From: Ferrimonas sediminicola
Lineage (GTDB): Bacteria; Pseudomonadota; Gammaproteobacteria; Enterobacterales; Shewanellaceae
Direction: 5' to 3'
Length of the DNA: 64,000 bases
Assembly: GCF_005116715.1 (NCBI RefSeq)
Contig: NZ_SWCI01000004.1
Span: 277,162-341,161 of the forward strand
In this document: piece after piece, positions 24,433-34,210 of the stretch
How positions within the stretch are numbered: position 1 is the stretch's first letter
Layout: every line of letters starts with the position of its first letter
The notes under the pieces: model-generated
What the model saw: only the letters and a program-made list of their open reading frames with translations
What the model was told of the DNA's origin: nothing
Database searches by the model: none
Position numbers and translations under genes: made by a program

Positions 24433-25679
24433 TACCCTCCCGCCAATACTTGCAGTATCTGTCCGCAGAACCAGGCCATATAGGTTCCCACAGCGTAGCC
24501 CAAAACCGCCAGCAGCACGCCCACCGGCGCCAGGCTGGGGTGGAAGGCGCTGGCCACCACCGGGGCACTGGCCGCGCCACCGACATTGGCCTGGCTGCCC
24601 ACCGCCATGTAGAACAGCGGCGCTTTAATCAACTTGGCCATCAGCAACATCAGCGAGGCGTGCACCAGCATCCAGATGCCGCCAAGCAGGAAATAGACCG
24701 GGGAATCCAGGATCGCCTTGATGTCCATGTGCATGCCGATGGTCGCCACCAGCACATAGATAAAGGCGGATCCCACCTTGGACGCCCCCGCCTCCTCCAG
24801 CTTGGCTACCCGGGTCAGGGAGAGGCCGATGCCTACCGCGGTGGCGATGACGATGATCCAGAAAAACTTGGAACCGAGGCTGTAGCGCTCCAGTTCCGGG
24901 TGGTTCAGCTCAAACCAGGGGCCCAGCAGATCCGCCCCGACATGGGCCAGGCCGGTGACGCCGAAACCGATGGCGACGATGAAGATCAGATCATTCAGAT
25001 GGGCCATGCGGGCATTGTTGGCCTCCCAGTGGGACATCCTCTGCTTGAGGGATTCAATGGCGGAGGCGTCGGCGCCATTGGCGGCATCGATCTCCCTGGC
25101 CTTACCCGCCATAAACAGCAGCACCGCCATCCACACGTTGGCGACAATCACATCCACCGCGATCATCGCCGAGAAGATGGTATCCCCCACACCGTAGATC
25201 TCCTTCATCGCGGTCTGGTTGGCCCCACCGCCGATCCAGCTGCCCGCTACCGTGGTCATGCCACGCCACACCGCCTCGGGTCCATGATCACCAAGCAGTT
25301 CAGGAAACAGCGCCGAGGTGACCAGCAAGGCGATGGGGGCGCCGATGACGATCCCCAGGGTGCCGGTGAAAAACATGATGATCGCCTTGGGCCCGAGGCG
25401 GGCGATGGCCCGCAGATCCAGCTTCAGGGTCAGCAGCACCAGCGCCGTGGGCAGCAGGAAACGGGACGCCATGTAATACAGGGTCTTGTCTTCACCATCA
25501 ATCACCCCAAAGCTGTTGAGCAGCGACGGAATGAAGTAGCACAGCAGCAGCGCCGGCACGAACTGGTAGAACTTTTGCCAGAAGGGGTGGCGGCTCTGGT
25601 GAGTGTAGAACACCGCCCCCAACACCAGCATCAAAAGACCCAGCACCGTGGCCGGGTTGGTAAACAGTACCTGTTGCAT
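24432..25679 (-). CDS. DUF819 family membrane protein
   Basis: A 415-residue polytopic inner-membrane protein with roughly ten hydrophobic segments. TVAGSWIGGGANQTAMKEIYG near residue 145 and VGSQANVGGAASAPVVASAFHP near residue 365 are Gly-rich repeats characteristic of DUF819 (YjcL-like), which resemble transporter re-entrant motifs. GAGGAAGAT precedes the ATG. Its stop codon TAG is made from the last base of an inverted-repeat element plus the flanking TA. It occupies the place of sirB1 in this operon. No substrate is known. Confidence 0.85.
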   Translation of the reverse strand: MQQVLFTNPATVLGLLMLVLGAVFYTHQSRHPFWQKFYQFVPALLLCYFIPSLLNSFGVIDGEDKTLYYMASRFLLPTALVLLTLKLDLRAIARLGPKAIIMFFTGTLGIVIGAPIALLVTSALFPELLGDHGPEAVWRGMTTVAGSWIGGGANQTAMKEIYGVGDTIFSAMIAVDVIVANVWMAVLLFMAGKAREIDAANGADASAIESLKQRMSHWEANNARMAHLNDLIFIVAIGFGVTGLAHVGADLLGPWFELNHPELERYSLGSKFFWIIVIATAVGIGLSLTRVAKLEEAGASKVGSAFIYVLVATIGMHMDIKAILDSPVYFLLGGIWMLVHASLMLLMAKLIKAPLFYMAVGSQANVGGAASAPVVASAFHPSLAPVGVLLAVLGYAVGTYMAWFCGQILQVLAGG

Positions 25680-25757
25680 ATCTTCCTCTGTTTTCTAATT
25701 CACCGGTCTCAGCCGGTGTCTCACTGTCCGGACGCCTCTTGGGACGCGCCGTGACAC

Positions 25758-25796
25758 ATGGCCCGAAGGCCATAAAGATGGCGCCGTAGGCGCCAT
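25758..25796. repeat. Two adjacent small hairpins
   Basis: ATGGCC/GGCCAT (25758-25773) and ATGGCGCC/GGCGCCAT (25778-25796) lie between sirB2 and the DUF819 gene. On the minus strand the second hairpin is followed by only CTTT, so at best it is a weak terminator or mRNA stabiliser. Confidence 0.45.
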
Positions 25797-25805
25797 AAAA
25801 ATCTT

Positions 25806-26189
25806 TTAGCTCAGCAGGATGGGCGTCTTGGTCATCGCCACCTTGGCAATCATTCCCAACCACCCCAGCGCACCGAAAAAGGCAAGTATCCTCAGCAGCT
25901 TGCCCCTGCTCTTCATGGCAAATACCCCCAGCAGAATGTAGGCCACCAGGCTCAACAGCTTTTCCGTCAGCCAGGGGCTGGAGCCGGGGTACTGCTTGAT
26001 CATGAAGCATAGCGTCGCCCCCGACAGCAGCAGCAGGGTATCGATCACATGGGGGAACACCTTGACCCAACGGCGGTTCATGAAGCGGGAGCCGCTCATG
26101 CTCCAGATGAACCTCAGGGTCAGCAGGGTTACGCTCATGCCGATCATCAGTAGGTGGAAGTGTTTGACTCCAGGATAGAGTGCGTCCAT
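25806..26189 (-). CDS. sirB2: SirB2 family membrane protein
   Basis: A 127-residue integral membrane protein with four hydrophobic segments, assigned to SirB2/YchQ by its FHLLMIGMSVTLLTLRFIWS N-terminus, FPHVIDTLLLLSGATLCF and position behind prmC. The ATG at 26189 overlaps the prmC stop (TGATG) and has AAGGAGA five bases before it; the TTG one codon upstream is not needed. The function is poorly defined in any species. Confidence 0.88.
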   Translation of the reverse strand: MDALYPGVKHFHLLMIGMSVTLLTLRFIWSMSGSRFMNRRWVKVFPHVIDTLLLLSGATLCFMIKQYPGSSPWLTEKLLSLVAYILLGVFAMKSRGKLLRILAFFGALGWLGMIAKVAMTKTPILLS

Positions 26190-27034
26190 CAAATCTCCTT
26201 GGTTGCCGCCGCCAGGCGGCCAAAACTGTATCTTTCCCTTCCGGCCAGGTCCTTGCCAGACCCAACCTCGGTATAGCCGAAGCGCCCAAACAGGGCCCGC
26301 ACCTGCGCTCCCTGGTTATAACCGTGCTCCAGCACCATGGTGCCGCCATCATTGAGGAATTGGCGTCCTTTTTCAACAATATGGGTAATATCCACCAACC
26401 CGTCCTCTCCGGAGGTCAGGGCGGAGAGCGGCTCAAAGCGCACATCCCCCTGGCCCAGGTGCGGATCCGCCGCCTCGATGTAGGGGGGGTTGGAGATCAC
26501 CAGATCGAAGCGCCGGCCTTCGAGAGAACCGAACCAACTGCTCTGTAAAATCTCCACCTCCAGCCCCAGGGCGTCCCGGTTGACCTTGGCCAGGGCGACC
26601 GCCTCAGGCTTGAGATCCACCGCCGTCACCACCCAGTCTGGCCGCTCGCTGGCCAGGGCCAGGGCGATCGCCCCGGTGCCGGTGCCCAGATCCACCACGG
26701 CACTGCCGCCGGGCAAGGCCAGCCCCAGGGCGTACTCTACCAGAGCTTCAGTGTCGGGCCTGGGGATCAGGGTGCTGGAATTGACCTTCAGCGGCAGCGA
26801 CCAGAACTCGCGAACACCGGTGATATGGGCCACCGGCTCCCCCGCGGCCCGCCGGGCCAGCAGGACCTCGTACTGAGCCAGTTGCTCAGACGTCAGCTCC
26901 CGTTCGGGCCAGGTATAGAGGTAGGTCCTGGGCCTATCCAGCAGGAAGCACAGCAGCAGCTGGGCATCCAACTGGGGTGAGTCCCCCCCGTGAAGGCGGT
27001 CGGCCCCATGGGTCAGGGCCTGATCCAGACGCAC
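26189..27034 (-). CDS. prmC: Release-factor glutamine methyltransferase PrmC
   Basis: PrmC methylates the Gln of the GGQ motif in release factors RF1 and RF2. The 281-residue protein has the helical N-terminal domain, GVREFWSLPLKV, the AdoMet motif VVDLGTGTGAIALAL and the catalytic NPPY in VISNPPYIEAADPHL. The start is GTG (27032-27034), with GGAGGAG six bases away inside the end of prfA. It sits two bases after prfA, whose product is its substrate. Confidence 0.95.
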   Translation of the reverse strand: MRLDQALTHGADRLHGGDSPQLDAQLLLCFLLDRPRTYLYTWPERELTSEQLAQYEVLLARRAAGEPVAHITGVREFWSLPLKVNSSTLIPRPDTEALVEYALGLALPGGSAVVDLGTGTGAIALALASERPDWVVTAVDLKPEAVALAKVNRDALGLEVEILQSSWFGSLEGRRFDLVISNPPYIEAADPHLGQGDVRFEPLSALTSGEDGLVDITHIVEKGRQFLNDGGTMVLEHGYNQGAQVRALFGRFGYTEVGSGKDLAGRERYSFGRLAAATKEI

Positions 27035-27036
27035 GC

Positions 27037-28116
27037 CTACTCCTCCGCCAGAGCGGCCAGCAGATCCGCCTGGTGCTCCTGGAGGATGGGCTGGGCCAGG
27101 GCGTCCAGATCCCCCTCGATCACCTCGTTGAGACGATAGAGGGTCAGGTTGATGCGATGGTCGGTGACCCGACCCTGCGGGTAGTTGTAGGTGCGGATCC
27201 GTTCGCTGCGGTCACCGGACGCCATCAGGTTGCGGCGGGAGCTCTGCTCCTGGTTGCGGCGTTTCTCATCCTCCGCCGCCTGCAGCCGCGCAGCCAGGAT
27301 CGACATCGCCCGAGCACGGTTTTTGTGCTGGGAGCGCTCATCCTGGCACTCCACCACCACCCCCGTAGGGAGGTGGGTGATGCGGATGGCGGAGTCGGTT
27401 TTGTTCACGTGCTGGCCACCGGCACCGGAGGCGCGGAAGGTGTCCACCTTGAGATCGGCGGGGTTGATCTCGATCTGCTCCGCTTCCGGCAGCTCAGGCA
27501 TCACGATGACGGTGCAGGCGGAGGTGTGGATACGCCCCTGGGACTCGGTGGCCGGGACCCGCTGTACCCGATGACCGCCGCTTTCGAACTTCATCACCCC
27601 ATAGGCACCCTCCCCGGAGAGCTTGGCGATCACCTTGGAGAAACCACCATGCTCCCCCTCGGTGGCGGACATCAGTTCGATGCGCCACCCTTTGGCTTCC
27701 GCATAACGGCTGTACATGCGGAACAGGTCACCGGCAAAGATGGCGGCCTCGTCACCACCGGCACCGGCACGGATCTCGATGAAGGCGTTGGAATCGTCCT
27801 TGGGATCCCTGGGCAGCAGCAGGATCTGCAGCTCACCCTCCAGGGTGTCACGGACCGACTGGGCTTCCTTGAGCTCCTCCTCCGCCATCTCCCTCATGTC
27901 GGGATCGTCGAGCATCTCCCGGGCGGTTTCGATGTCCTCACCGGCCTGGCGGTAGGCGGTAAAGGCCTTGGCCACCTCCTCCAGCTGGGAGAACTCTTTG
28001 GAAAGGGCACGGAAACGATCTTGATCGGAGATCACCTCGGGCTCGCCCAGCAGCGCCTGAACCTCTTCATAACGCTCGAGCAAGCCCTCTAGTTTTGCAA
28101 TAACGGAAGGCTTCAT
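27037..28116 (-). CDS. prfA: Peptide chain release factor 1
   Basis: RF1 recognises UAG and UAA and triggers peptide release. The 359-residue length is standard. The codon-recognition tripeptide PAT is in [15 protein letters not shown] and the catalytic GGQ is in [18 protein letters not shown]. The protein lies between hemA and prmC, the classical arrangement, with 29 bases to hemA. Confidence 0.97.
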   Translation of the reverse strand: MKPSVIAKLEGLLERYEEVQALLGEPEVISDQDRFRALSKEFSQLEEVAKAFTAYRQAGEDIETAREMLDDPDMREMAEEELKEAQSVRDTLEGELQILLLPRDPKDDSNAFIEIRAGAGGDEAAIFAGDLFRMYSRYAEAKGWRIELMSATEGEHGGFSKVIAKLSGEGAYGVMKFESGGHRVQRVPATESQGRIHTSACTVIVMPELPEAEQIEINPADLKVDTFRASGAGGQHVNKTDSAIRITHLPTGVVVECQDERSQHKNRARAMSILAARLQAAEDEKRRNQEQSSRRNLMASGDRSERIRTYNYPQGRVTDHRINLTLYRLNEVIEGDLDALAQPILQEHQADLLAALAEE

Positions 28117-28145
28117 GTTTTCAACTTTGACAAATAACGCTGGCG

Positions 28146-29396
28146 CTAATTGTCGTTGATGCCAAGGGCCTTACGCAAGAGGTCAAGGGAATTCAGGTCA
28201 CCGGTGCGGGCGGCTTGGGACAGCGCCTGGGTCGGAGCGTGGATCAATCTGTTGGTCAACTTGTTGGCCAACTCGCTCAGCACCTGCTCCGCTTGAGCAC
28301 CGGACTTCAGCTTGGCGATGGCGCGCTCGAGTATCTGCTCTTTGGTCGCCAAGCTCTGGTCCCGGAACTGTTTCAGGGTGTCGATGGAGTCCAGGCTGCG
28401 CAACCAGTCCATGAACTCGGCAGACTGCTCGTCGGCGATGAGTTCGGCCTGCTCGGCGGCCTCCAGGCGCGATTCCATGTTCTTCTGAACGATGCCCTGC
28501 AGGTCGTCCACGGTGTAGAGGTAGGCATTCTCCAGCTCGCCCACCTCAGACTCGATGTCCCGGGGGACGGCGATGTCCACCAGTAGCATGGGTTGCTGGC
28601 GGCGCTGTTTCAGGGCGTTTTCCACCATCCCCTTGCCCAGGATCGGCAGGGGTGAGGCTGTGGAGGAGATGACGATGTCGGCGTGGGGCAGACACTCGGG
28701 GATCTGAGGCAGGGTCACCACCTTGGCGCCGAACTCATCGGCCATCCCTTCGGCACGGCTCAAGGTGCGGTTGGCCACAGTCATCTTGGTCACCCCCGCT
28801 TCCTTGAGGTGACGGGCGACCAACTCGATGGTTTCGCCGGCCCCCACCAACAGCACATTGGAGTCGGTAAGGTTGTCGAAGATGTGCTTGGCCAGGTTGA
28901 CCGCGGCGAAGGCCACGGAGACCGCCGAGGCGCCGATCTCGGTCTCGGTCCGGATCTTCTTGGCCACCTTGAAGGTGTGCTGGAACATGCGATCCAGGGT
29001 ATGAGACACGGTACCGTGCTGATGGGCATTGCCGAAGGCCTGCTTGATCTGACCCAGAATCTGGGGCTCGCCCAGCACCAGGGAGTCCAGCCCGGCGGAG
29101 ACGCGCAGAAGGTGTTTGACCGCAGCCTGGTTTTCGTGAAGATAGAGGCTGGCTCGAACTTCATCCTCCGGCAGGTTGTGGTACTCCACCAGCCAGTTGA
29201 CCAGGGACTCACTGTCGGCACGGTTGATATAGAGTTCGGTACGGTTGCAGGTAGATAGGATCACCGCTTCGCCAGTGGGCGTAAGCTTGGACACGCTTTT
29301 CAGGGCATCGCCCAGGATGTCCGGTCCAAAAGCCAGCTTCTCCCGCAGGGAAACACTGGCGGTCTTGTGGTTGATCCCAATTGCTACTAACGTCAT
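28146..29396 (-). CDS. hemA: Glutamyl-tRNA reductase
   Basis: HemA reduces glutamyl-tRNA to glutamate-1-semialdehyde, the first committed step of tetrapyrrole synthesis. The 416-residue protein begins [21 protein letters not shown], has the catalytic Cys in [11 protein letters not shown] near residue 50, [14 protein letters not shown], and the NADPH motif [22 protein letters not shown] precedes the ATG. Divergent from lolB; the 145-base gap between them must hold both promoters. Confidence 0.97.
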   Translation of the reverse strand: MTLVAIGINHKTASVSLREKLAFGPDILGDALKSVSKLTPTGEAVILSTCNRTELYINRADSESLVNWLVEYHNLPEDEVRASLYLHENQAAVKHLLRVSAGLDSLVLGEPQILGQIKQAFGNAHQHGTVSHTLDRMFQHTFKVAKKIRTETEIGASAVSVAFAAVNLAKHIFDNLTDSNVLLVGAGETIELVARHLKEAGVTKMTVANRTLSRAEGMADEFGAKVVTLPQIPECLPHADIVISSTASPLPILGKGMVENALKQRRQQPMLLVDIAVPRDIESEVGELENAYLYTVDDLQGIVQKNMESRLEAAEQAELIADEQSAEFMDWLRSLDSIDTLKQFRDQSLATKEQILERAIAKLKSGAQAEQVLSELANKLTNRLIHAPTQALSQAARTGDLNSLDLLRKALGINDN

Positions 29397-29541
29397 GGTT
29401 CTCCAGCTTAAACCCGAAATTTGAACATGGGTCGAGATTTGCGCAATTCTATGCGCAAACGCGCAACCTTGAAAGGTGGTTGTCGACTCTAAACAATGGT
29501 TATGTTGCTGATTGTGGTACAGTGCACAAAACAGGTAATTT

Positions 29542-30141
29542 ATGCTTAAACGCCGATATCACCCTTATTTCATTGCCTTATTTTTAATGTGGTTGTCCGG
29601 CTGTGCCACTGCCCCCCCCGCATCCAGGGACTCCGCTTCACCAACAGATTTAACCCGTTGGCAGCTCAAGGGGAAGCTGGCCATTATCCAGCCGGATGAG
29701 CGATTATCGGTCAATCTTCACTGGCAGCATGATGGCAACCGCGACGATCTTAGACTGACCAACCTGTTCGGCTCAACCCTGATCACCCTCCAAGCTTCGG
29801 AAAATGGGGCCAAGATCCGTTACCAGGACCAAACCTACACCGGTGACAACACTTCTGAACTGTTAGGACGCCTAACTGGCTGGCCAGTTCCCTTGACCGA
29901 TCTTTCTCGTTGGATTCTTGGGCAGGGATCACAGGATGAGGGGGAAATGGTGCTGGACGCCAACGGCTGGCCGGCCCAGGTGATCCTGACCCTGGATCCC
30001 AGTCAGCCTCCCTGGCAGATGAATTATCAAGGATGGCAACAAGTTGAGGGATACCGCATCCCCAGAATGGTCAGCTTGCGCCAGGGAGACAACAGGTTAA
30101 AATTGGCGCTTTCTGACTGGCAACCGGAGTCCTCTAGGTAA
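29542..30141 (+). CDS. lolB: Outer-membrane lipoprotein receptor LolB
   Basis: LolB accepts lipoproteins from LolA and inserts them into the outer membrane. The 199-residue precursor has a signal peptide with lipobox LSGC (Cys near residue 21), then [27 protein letters not shown], the family's beta-strand pattern. Overall similarity to E. coli is modest, as usual for LolB; its place between hemA and ispE supports the call. The stop overlaps the ispE start (TAATG). Confidence 0.92.
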   Translation: MLKRRYHPYFIALFLMWLSGCATAPPASRDSASPTDLTRWQLKGKLAIIQPDERLSVNLHWQHDGNRDDLRLTNLFGSTLITLQASENGAKIRYQDQTYTGDNTSELLGRLTGWPVPLTDLSRWILGQGSQDEGEMVLDANGWPAQVILTLDPSQPPWQMNYQGWQQVEGYRIPRMVSLRQGDNRLKLALSDWQPESSR

Positions 30142-30989
30142 TGCCTACCCCAAGCCGCAACTGGCCCGCCCCCGCCAAACTCAACCTGTTCCTGCACATC
30201 AATGGTCGCCGCGGCGACGGCTATCATGAGCTGCAGACCCTGTTCCAGATCCTCGACTACGGCGACACCCTGCACTTCAGCGTCACCGACGACGCCGAGG
30301 TCAGCCTGCTCCCTGCGGTCGAGGGGATCGCCAATGAAGACAACCTGATCGTCCGCGCCGCCCGGCTGCTGCAACGCCACACCGGTTGCACCCTGGGCGC
30401 CACTATCGAACTGGAGAAACGGCTGCCCATGGGAGGCGGCCTGGGCGGCGGTTCATCCGATGCCGCCACCACCCTGGTGGCCCTCAATGCCCTGTGGAAG
30501 TTGAACCTGGATGAGGATACCCTGGCGGCGCTGGGGCTGAGCCTGGGCGCCGACGTGCCGGTGTTTGTCCGCGGGCGCGCCGCAGTCGCCGATGGCGTCG
30601 GCGAAAAGCTGCGTCCCGTCGAGATCGATGAGCCCTGGTACCTGGTGATCGCCCCGGGGGTCGAGGTTGCCACCGCCGAGATATTCGGCCACCCCAACCT
30701 GATCCGAAACACCCCGAAACTGGCTCAGCCTGAGCTTCGCCCAAGCCAGTGGCACAATGATTGCACCCCAGTGGTGTTGCAAACCCATGGTCAAGTTGCA
30801 AACGCCTTGGGCTGGTTGATACAATACGCGCCGTCTCAAATGACCGGCACCGGCAGCTGTGTTTTTGGCACCTTTTCCACCCGCGAAGAGGCGCTGAATG
30901 CCTATGCCGAACTGCCCAATGAGTGGCAGGGATTCGTTGCCCGCGGCTGCAACCGCTCACCTCTGTTGGAGCGGTGCCAGCATCCGTAA
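30141..30989 (+). CDS. ispE: 4-diphosphocytidyl-2-C-methyl-D-erythritol kinase
   Basis: IspE phosphorylates CDP-methylerythritol in the MEP isoprenoid pathway. The 282-residue GHMP-family kinase has [28 protein letters not shown] at the start and the phosphate-binding loop [18 protein letters not shown] near residue 95; [10 protein letters not shown] near the end is the third GHMP motif. It is coupled to lolB by one-base overlap and followed by prs. Confidence 0.96.
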   Translation: MPTPSRNWPAPAKLNLFLHINGRRGDGYHELQTLFQILDYGDTLHFSVTDDAEVSLLPAVEGIANEDNLIVRAARLLQRHTGCTLGATIELEKRLPMGGGLGGGSSDAATTLVALNALWKLNLDEDTLAALGLSLGADVPVFVRGRAAVADGVGEKLRPVEIDEPWYLVIAPGVEVATAEIFGHPNLIRNTPKLAQPELRPSQWHNDCTPVVLQTHGQVANALGWLIQYAPSQMTGTGSCVFGTFSTREEALNAYAELPNEWQGFVARGCNRSPLLERCQHP

Positions 30990-31052
30990 CACGGAGCAGT
31001 CCCTGGCGACTCCTCATCTAAAACAAAATAAGCCTAGCCTGAGGTTAATACT

Positions 31053-32000
31053 GTGCCCGACATCAAGCTCTTTGCCGGCAACGCGACTCCCGAACTGGCC
31101 CAGCGCATTGCCAACCGTCTCTACTGTTCCCTGGGCGAGGCCGACGTAGGTCGTTTCTCCGATGGCGAGATCAGCGTCCAGATCAACGAGAATGTTCGTG
31201 GCGCCGATGTCTTCATCATCCAGTCCACCTGCGCCCCAACCAACGACAACCTGATGGAGCTGGTGGTGATGGTTGATGCCCTGCGCCGAGCCTCAGCAGG
31301 TCGAATCACCGCCGTTATCCCCTACTTCGGCTATGCCCGTCAGGACCGTCGTGTCCGCAGTGCCCGTGTGCCGATCACCGCCAAGGTCGTCGCCGACTTC
31401 CTCTCCAGCGTGGGTGTTGACCGGGTCCTGACCTGTGATCTGCACGCCGAGCAGATTCAGGGCTTCTTCGATGTCCCCGTAGACAACGTGTTCGGCAGCC
31501 CGGTGCTGCTGGAAGATATGCGTGCCAAGGCCCTGGACAACCCTGTAGTGGTGTCCCCCGACATCGGCGGTGTGGTTCGTGCCCGAGCCGTTGCCAAGCT
31601 GCTGGACGATACCGATCTGGCCATCATCGACAAGCGTCGTCCCCGTGCCAACGTGTCCCAGGTGATGCACATCATTGGTGATGTGCAGGATCGCGACTGC
31701 ATCATCGTGGATGACATGATCGATACCGGTGGCACCCTGTGCAAGGCCGCCGAGGCCCTGAAAGAGCGTGGTGCCCGTCGCGTCTTCGCCTATGCCACCC
31801 ACCCGGTATTCTCCGGCAATGCCCCGCAGAACATCATCAACTCGGTTATCGATGAGGTGATCGTCACCGACACCATCCCCCTGACCGAACAGATGCGTGC
31901 CACCGGCAAAGTCACCCAGTTGACCATGTCCTCGGTAATGGCCGAGGCGATCCGCCGCGTCAGCAACGAGGAGTCCATCTCCGCGATGTTCGAGCACTGA
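31053..32000 (+). CDS. prs: Ribose-phosphate pyrophosphokinase
   Basis: Prs makes PRPP from ribose 5-phosphate and ATP for nucleotide, histidine, tryptophan and NAD synthesis. The 315 residues equal the E. coli length. Seen are [51 protein letters not shown] and the PRPP-binding [11 protein letters not shown]. The start is GTG with GAGG about eight bases upstream. A 63-base gap separates it from ispE. Confidence 0.97.
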   Translation: MPDIKLFAGNATPELAQRIANRLYCSLGEADVGRFSDGEISVQINENVRGADVFIIQSTCAPTNDNLMELVVMVDALRRASAGRITAVIPYFGYARQDRRVRSARVPITAKVVADFLSSVGVDRVLTCDLHAEQIQGFFDVPVDNVFGSPVLLEDMRAKALDNPVVVSPDIGGVVRARAVAKLLDDTDLAIIDKRRPRANVSQVMHIIGDVQDRDCIIVDDMIDTGGTLCKAAEALKERGARRVFAYATHPVFSGNAPQNIINSVIDEVIVTDTIPLTEQMRATGKVTQLTMSSVMAEAIRRVSNEESISAMFEH

Positions 32001-32023
32001 TCAGCGTACATTTCTCTGATCGG

Positions 32024-32054
32024 AAAAAGGCGTTCCTCAGGAACGCCTTTTTTT
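32024..32054 (+). terminator. Terminator after prs
   Basis: AAAAAGGCGTTCC and GGAACGCCTTTTT pair around TCA and continue into T's. Confidence 0.92.
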
Positions 32055-32149
32055 ATATTTCTACAAAAAAATTATTTAGTTACCGTATGAACTGAAGAAT
32101 TACGCACAATGATCGGCAAGTAATTCAGTTCAAGCACGACGGTGACCGA

Positions 32150-32167
32150 TTGTCACATTGCTGTAAT
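32150..32167 (+). promoter_or_regulatory. Pho box upstream of the 5'-nucleotidase gene
   Basis: TTGTCACATTGCTGTAAT has GTCA and GTAA 11 bp apart and matches about 13 of 18 consensus positions. It resembles the phoB box in this window. Confidence 0.55.
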
Positions 32168-32197
32168 GATGCATTAGTGTTTCTGAATTCTTGCCAG

Positions 32198-32213
32198 CGT
32201 GATCCAGATCACC
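32198..32213 (+). promoter_or_regulatory. CRP-like site
   Basis: CGTGATCCAGATCACC contains the near-ideal core GTGATCnnGATCAC (one central change from the consensus palindrome). Its centre at 32205.5 suits activation of a promoter with a -10 near 32232-32237. Confidence 0.7.
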
Positions 32214-32294
32214 TGAGTTCCTGCTCCAATAGTGATACCTTGCCATCAGCCAAGATGGCTTAAAACCAATAAAATAATCAAACGAGTATCCAGT

Positions 32295-34040
32295 ATGATG
32301 AAATTGCAAAAATCCCTGATCGCGGTCTCCCTGCTGGCGGCATTGAGCGCCTGCTCCGACTCCGACAATGACAGCAAGCCGACACAGGAAGTCTGCGGCA
32401 TCGACAACTGCACCAAGTTCACCATCCTTCACACCAACGACAACCACGGTCGCTTCTGGGAAAATAGCTATGGCGAATACGGCATGGCTGCCCGTAAGAC
32501 CCTGGTGGACCAGATCCGTGCCGAAGTGGAAGCCGACGGCGGCTACTCCCTGCTGCTCTCCGGTGGTGACATCAACACCGGTGTACCGGAGTCTGACCTG
32601 CAGGACGCCAAACCCGACTTTATCGGCATGAACCTGATTGGCTATGACGCCATGGCCGTGGGCAACCATGAGTTTGACAACCCGCTGTCCGTTCTGGATA
32701 TGCAGGCCGATCTGGCAGAGTTCCCCTTCCTGGCCGCCAACATCTACAAGATGGATGGCACCCGCTACTTCGCCCCCTACAAGGTGTTCACCCTGGGCGA
32801 CCTGCGCATCGCCGTTGTCGGCCTGACCACCGAGGACACCGTCAAGATCGGTAATCCCGAATTCATCTCCGAACTGACCTTCACCGATCCCAAAGAGGAG
32901 CTGAAGAAGGTGATCGCCGAGATCGAAGAGAACCAGAGTGCCGACCTGGTGTTCGCCACCACCCATATGGGGCACTACTCCAATGGCAACCACGCCTCCA
33001 ACGCACCGGGCGATGTCGCCCTGGCGCGCGCCATGAAGGAGGGCCAGCTGGCCGCCGTTATCGGTGGTCACTCCCAGAACCCCGTCTGCATGAACGCGGA
33101 CGGCAGTGATTACGATGCCGACTTTGCTCCTGGCGGCGATTGTAAGCCTGACCAGCAAAACGGCACCTGGATCATGCAGGCCCACGAGTGGGGCAAGTAC
33201 GTGGGCCGGGCCGACTTCGAATACTATGGTGGCAAGCTGCACCTTGCCGGCTACGAGTTGGTTCCGGTCAACCTGGCCAAGTTCGACGGTTACAACCCGG
33301 AGAAGGATGCCGATGGCAACATCGTTCGTATCGCCGACCAGATTGAGCCGGATCATTTTGTGAAAGAGGTCCTGAAGCCCTATCAGGAAGCCGGCCAAGC
33401 CCAGCTGGACGTGGTTATCGGCTCCACCGACAAGACCTTTGTCGGCGGCGATCGTAACGTAGTACGAGCCCGTCAGGCAGCCATTGGCCAACTGCTGATC
33501 TCCGCTCAGCGAACCCATCCTCAGATCAACGCCGATTTCGGTATCATGAACGGCGGAGGTATTCGCGCAGACATCGCCGAGGGTGACATCAGCTACCGTC
33601 ATGTCCTGACCGTTCAGCCCTTCGGCAACGTCGTGGCCAAGGCAAGCATGAAGGGCGAGGAGTTGACCACCTACCTGGCCGCACTGGCGACCATCGAAGG
33701 CGCGGGTAAGAACGGCGGTTATGCCCACTTCAGCAACATCGAAATGACCGTGGACTGCGATGCCAAGAGCGTTGAGATTGACAAGATCAACGGCAACACC
33801 TTCGATGCCAACAGCAACTACAGCTTCTCCATTCCGAACTTCAGCGCCAGCGGTGGCGACGGCTACCCGGTGATCGACGTCATCAACACTGGTCTGGTTG
33901 ATGCTGACATCCTGAGAAACTACGTAGAAACCAGCTCGCCACTGAGTTGGGCCGACTACGAGCCTCAGGGAGAAGTGACCTACATCAACAACCCGACCGG
34001 TTACACCGGCGGCTGTGGTGCAGCCCCAGTGACTGAGTAA
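32295..34040 (+). CDS. UshA/NutA-like 5'-nucleotidase lipoprotein
   Basis: A calcineurin-like phosphoesterase that removes phosphate from extracellular nucleotides, with possible UDP-sugar hydrolase activity. The ATG at 32295 opens a lipoprotein signal with lipobox LSAC (Cys near residue 19); a low-complexity Asp/Ser linker follows. Metal-site motifs are LHTNDNHGR, SGGDINTG, AVGNHEFD and THMGH plus GGHSQNP; the C-terminal 5'-nucleotidase domain has MNGGGIRADI and SASGGDGYP. Pho and CRP sites upstream suggest use of nucleotides as phosphate and carbon sources. Exact substrates are inferred. Confidence 0.88.
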   Translation: MMKLQKSLIAVSLLAALSACSDSDNDSKPTQEVCGIDNCTKFTILHTNDNHGRFWENSYGEYGMAARKTLVDQIRAEVEADGGYSLLLSGGDINTGVPESDLQDAKPDFIGMNLIGYDAMAVGNHEFDNPLSVLDMQADLAEFPFLAANIYKMDGTRYFAPYKVFTLGDLRIAVVGLTTEDTVKIGNPEFISELTFTDPKEELKKVIAEIEENQSADLVFATTHMGHYSNGNHASNAPGDVALARAMKEGQLAAVIGGHSQNPVCMNADGSDYDADFAPGGDCKPDQQNGTWIMQAHEWGKYVGRADFEYYGGKLHLAGYELVPVNLAKFDGYNPEKDADGNIVRIADQIEPDHFVKEVLKPYQEAGQAQLDVVIGSTDKTFVGGDRNVVRARQAAIGQLLISAQRTHPQINADFGIMNGGGIRADIAEGDISYRHVLTVQPFGNVVAKASMKGEELTTYLAALATIEGAGKNGGYAHFSNIEMTVDCDAKSVEIDKINGNTFDANSNYSFSIPNFSASGGDGYPVIDVINTGLVDADILRNYVETSSPLSWADYEPQGEVTYINNPTGYTGGCGAAPVTE

Positions 34041-34067
34041 CAGCCACGGCGAACCAGCCCAAACAGA

Positions 34068-34092
34068 GGCGGCTCCCAGAGCCGCCTTTTTT
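34068..34092 (+). terminator. Terminator after the nucleotidase gene
   Basis: GGCGGCTC and GAGCCGCC pair around a three-base loop followed by six T's. Confidence 0.92.
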
Positions 34093-34110
34093 GTTGCCCG
34101 ATTCGATAAA

Positions 34111-34140
34111 TTGAGAACACCTCGATCAAAGTGGTAAACT
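34111..34140 (+). promoter_or_regulatory. Promoter for rplY-pth
   Basis: TTGAGA (34111-34116) and TAAACT (34135-34140) are 18 bp apart. Confidence 0.5.
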
Positions 34141-34158
34141 GCGCTGCCTTTGACTAAA

Positions 34159-34195
34159 GGATCTAGTCAATGTGGCTGCCGCCGGCAGCCGATCC
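34159..34195 (+). promoter_or_regulatory. Leader hairpin upstream of rplY
   Basis: In the 5' leader GGATC/GATCC and GGCTGCC/GGCAGCC can pair in one structure that ends a few bases before the AGGAG ribosome site. It could tune translation of the ribosomal protein; this is inference from position only. Confidence 0.45.
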
Positions 34196-34210
34196 TCAAG
34201 GAGAGCAACC

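Noticed and set aside
32130..33728. A 532-codon open frame antisense to the 5'-nucleotidase
   Set aside because: A shadow of a GC-rich gene: Gly/Val/His-rich composition and no start signal, while the plus strand encodes a clear enzyme.
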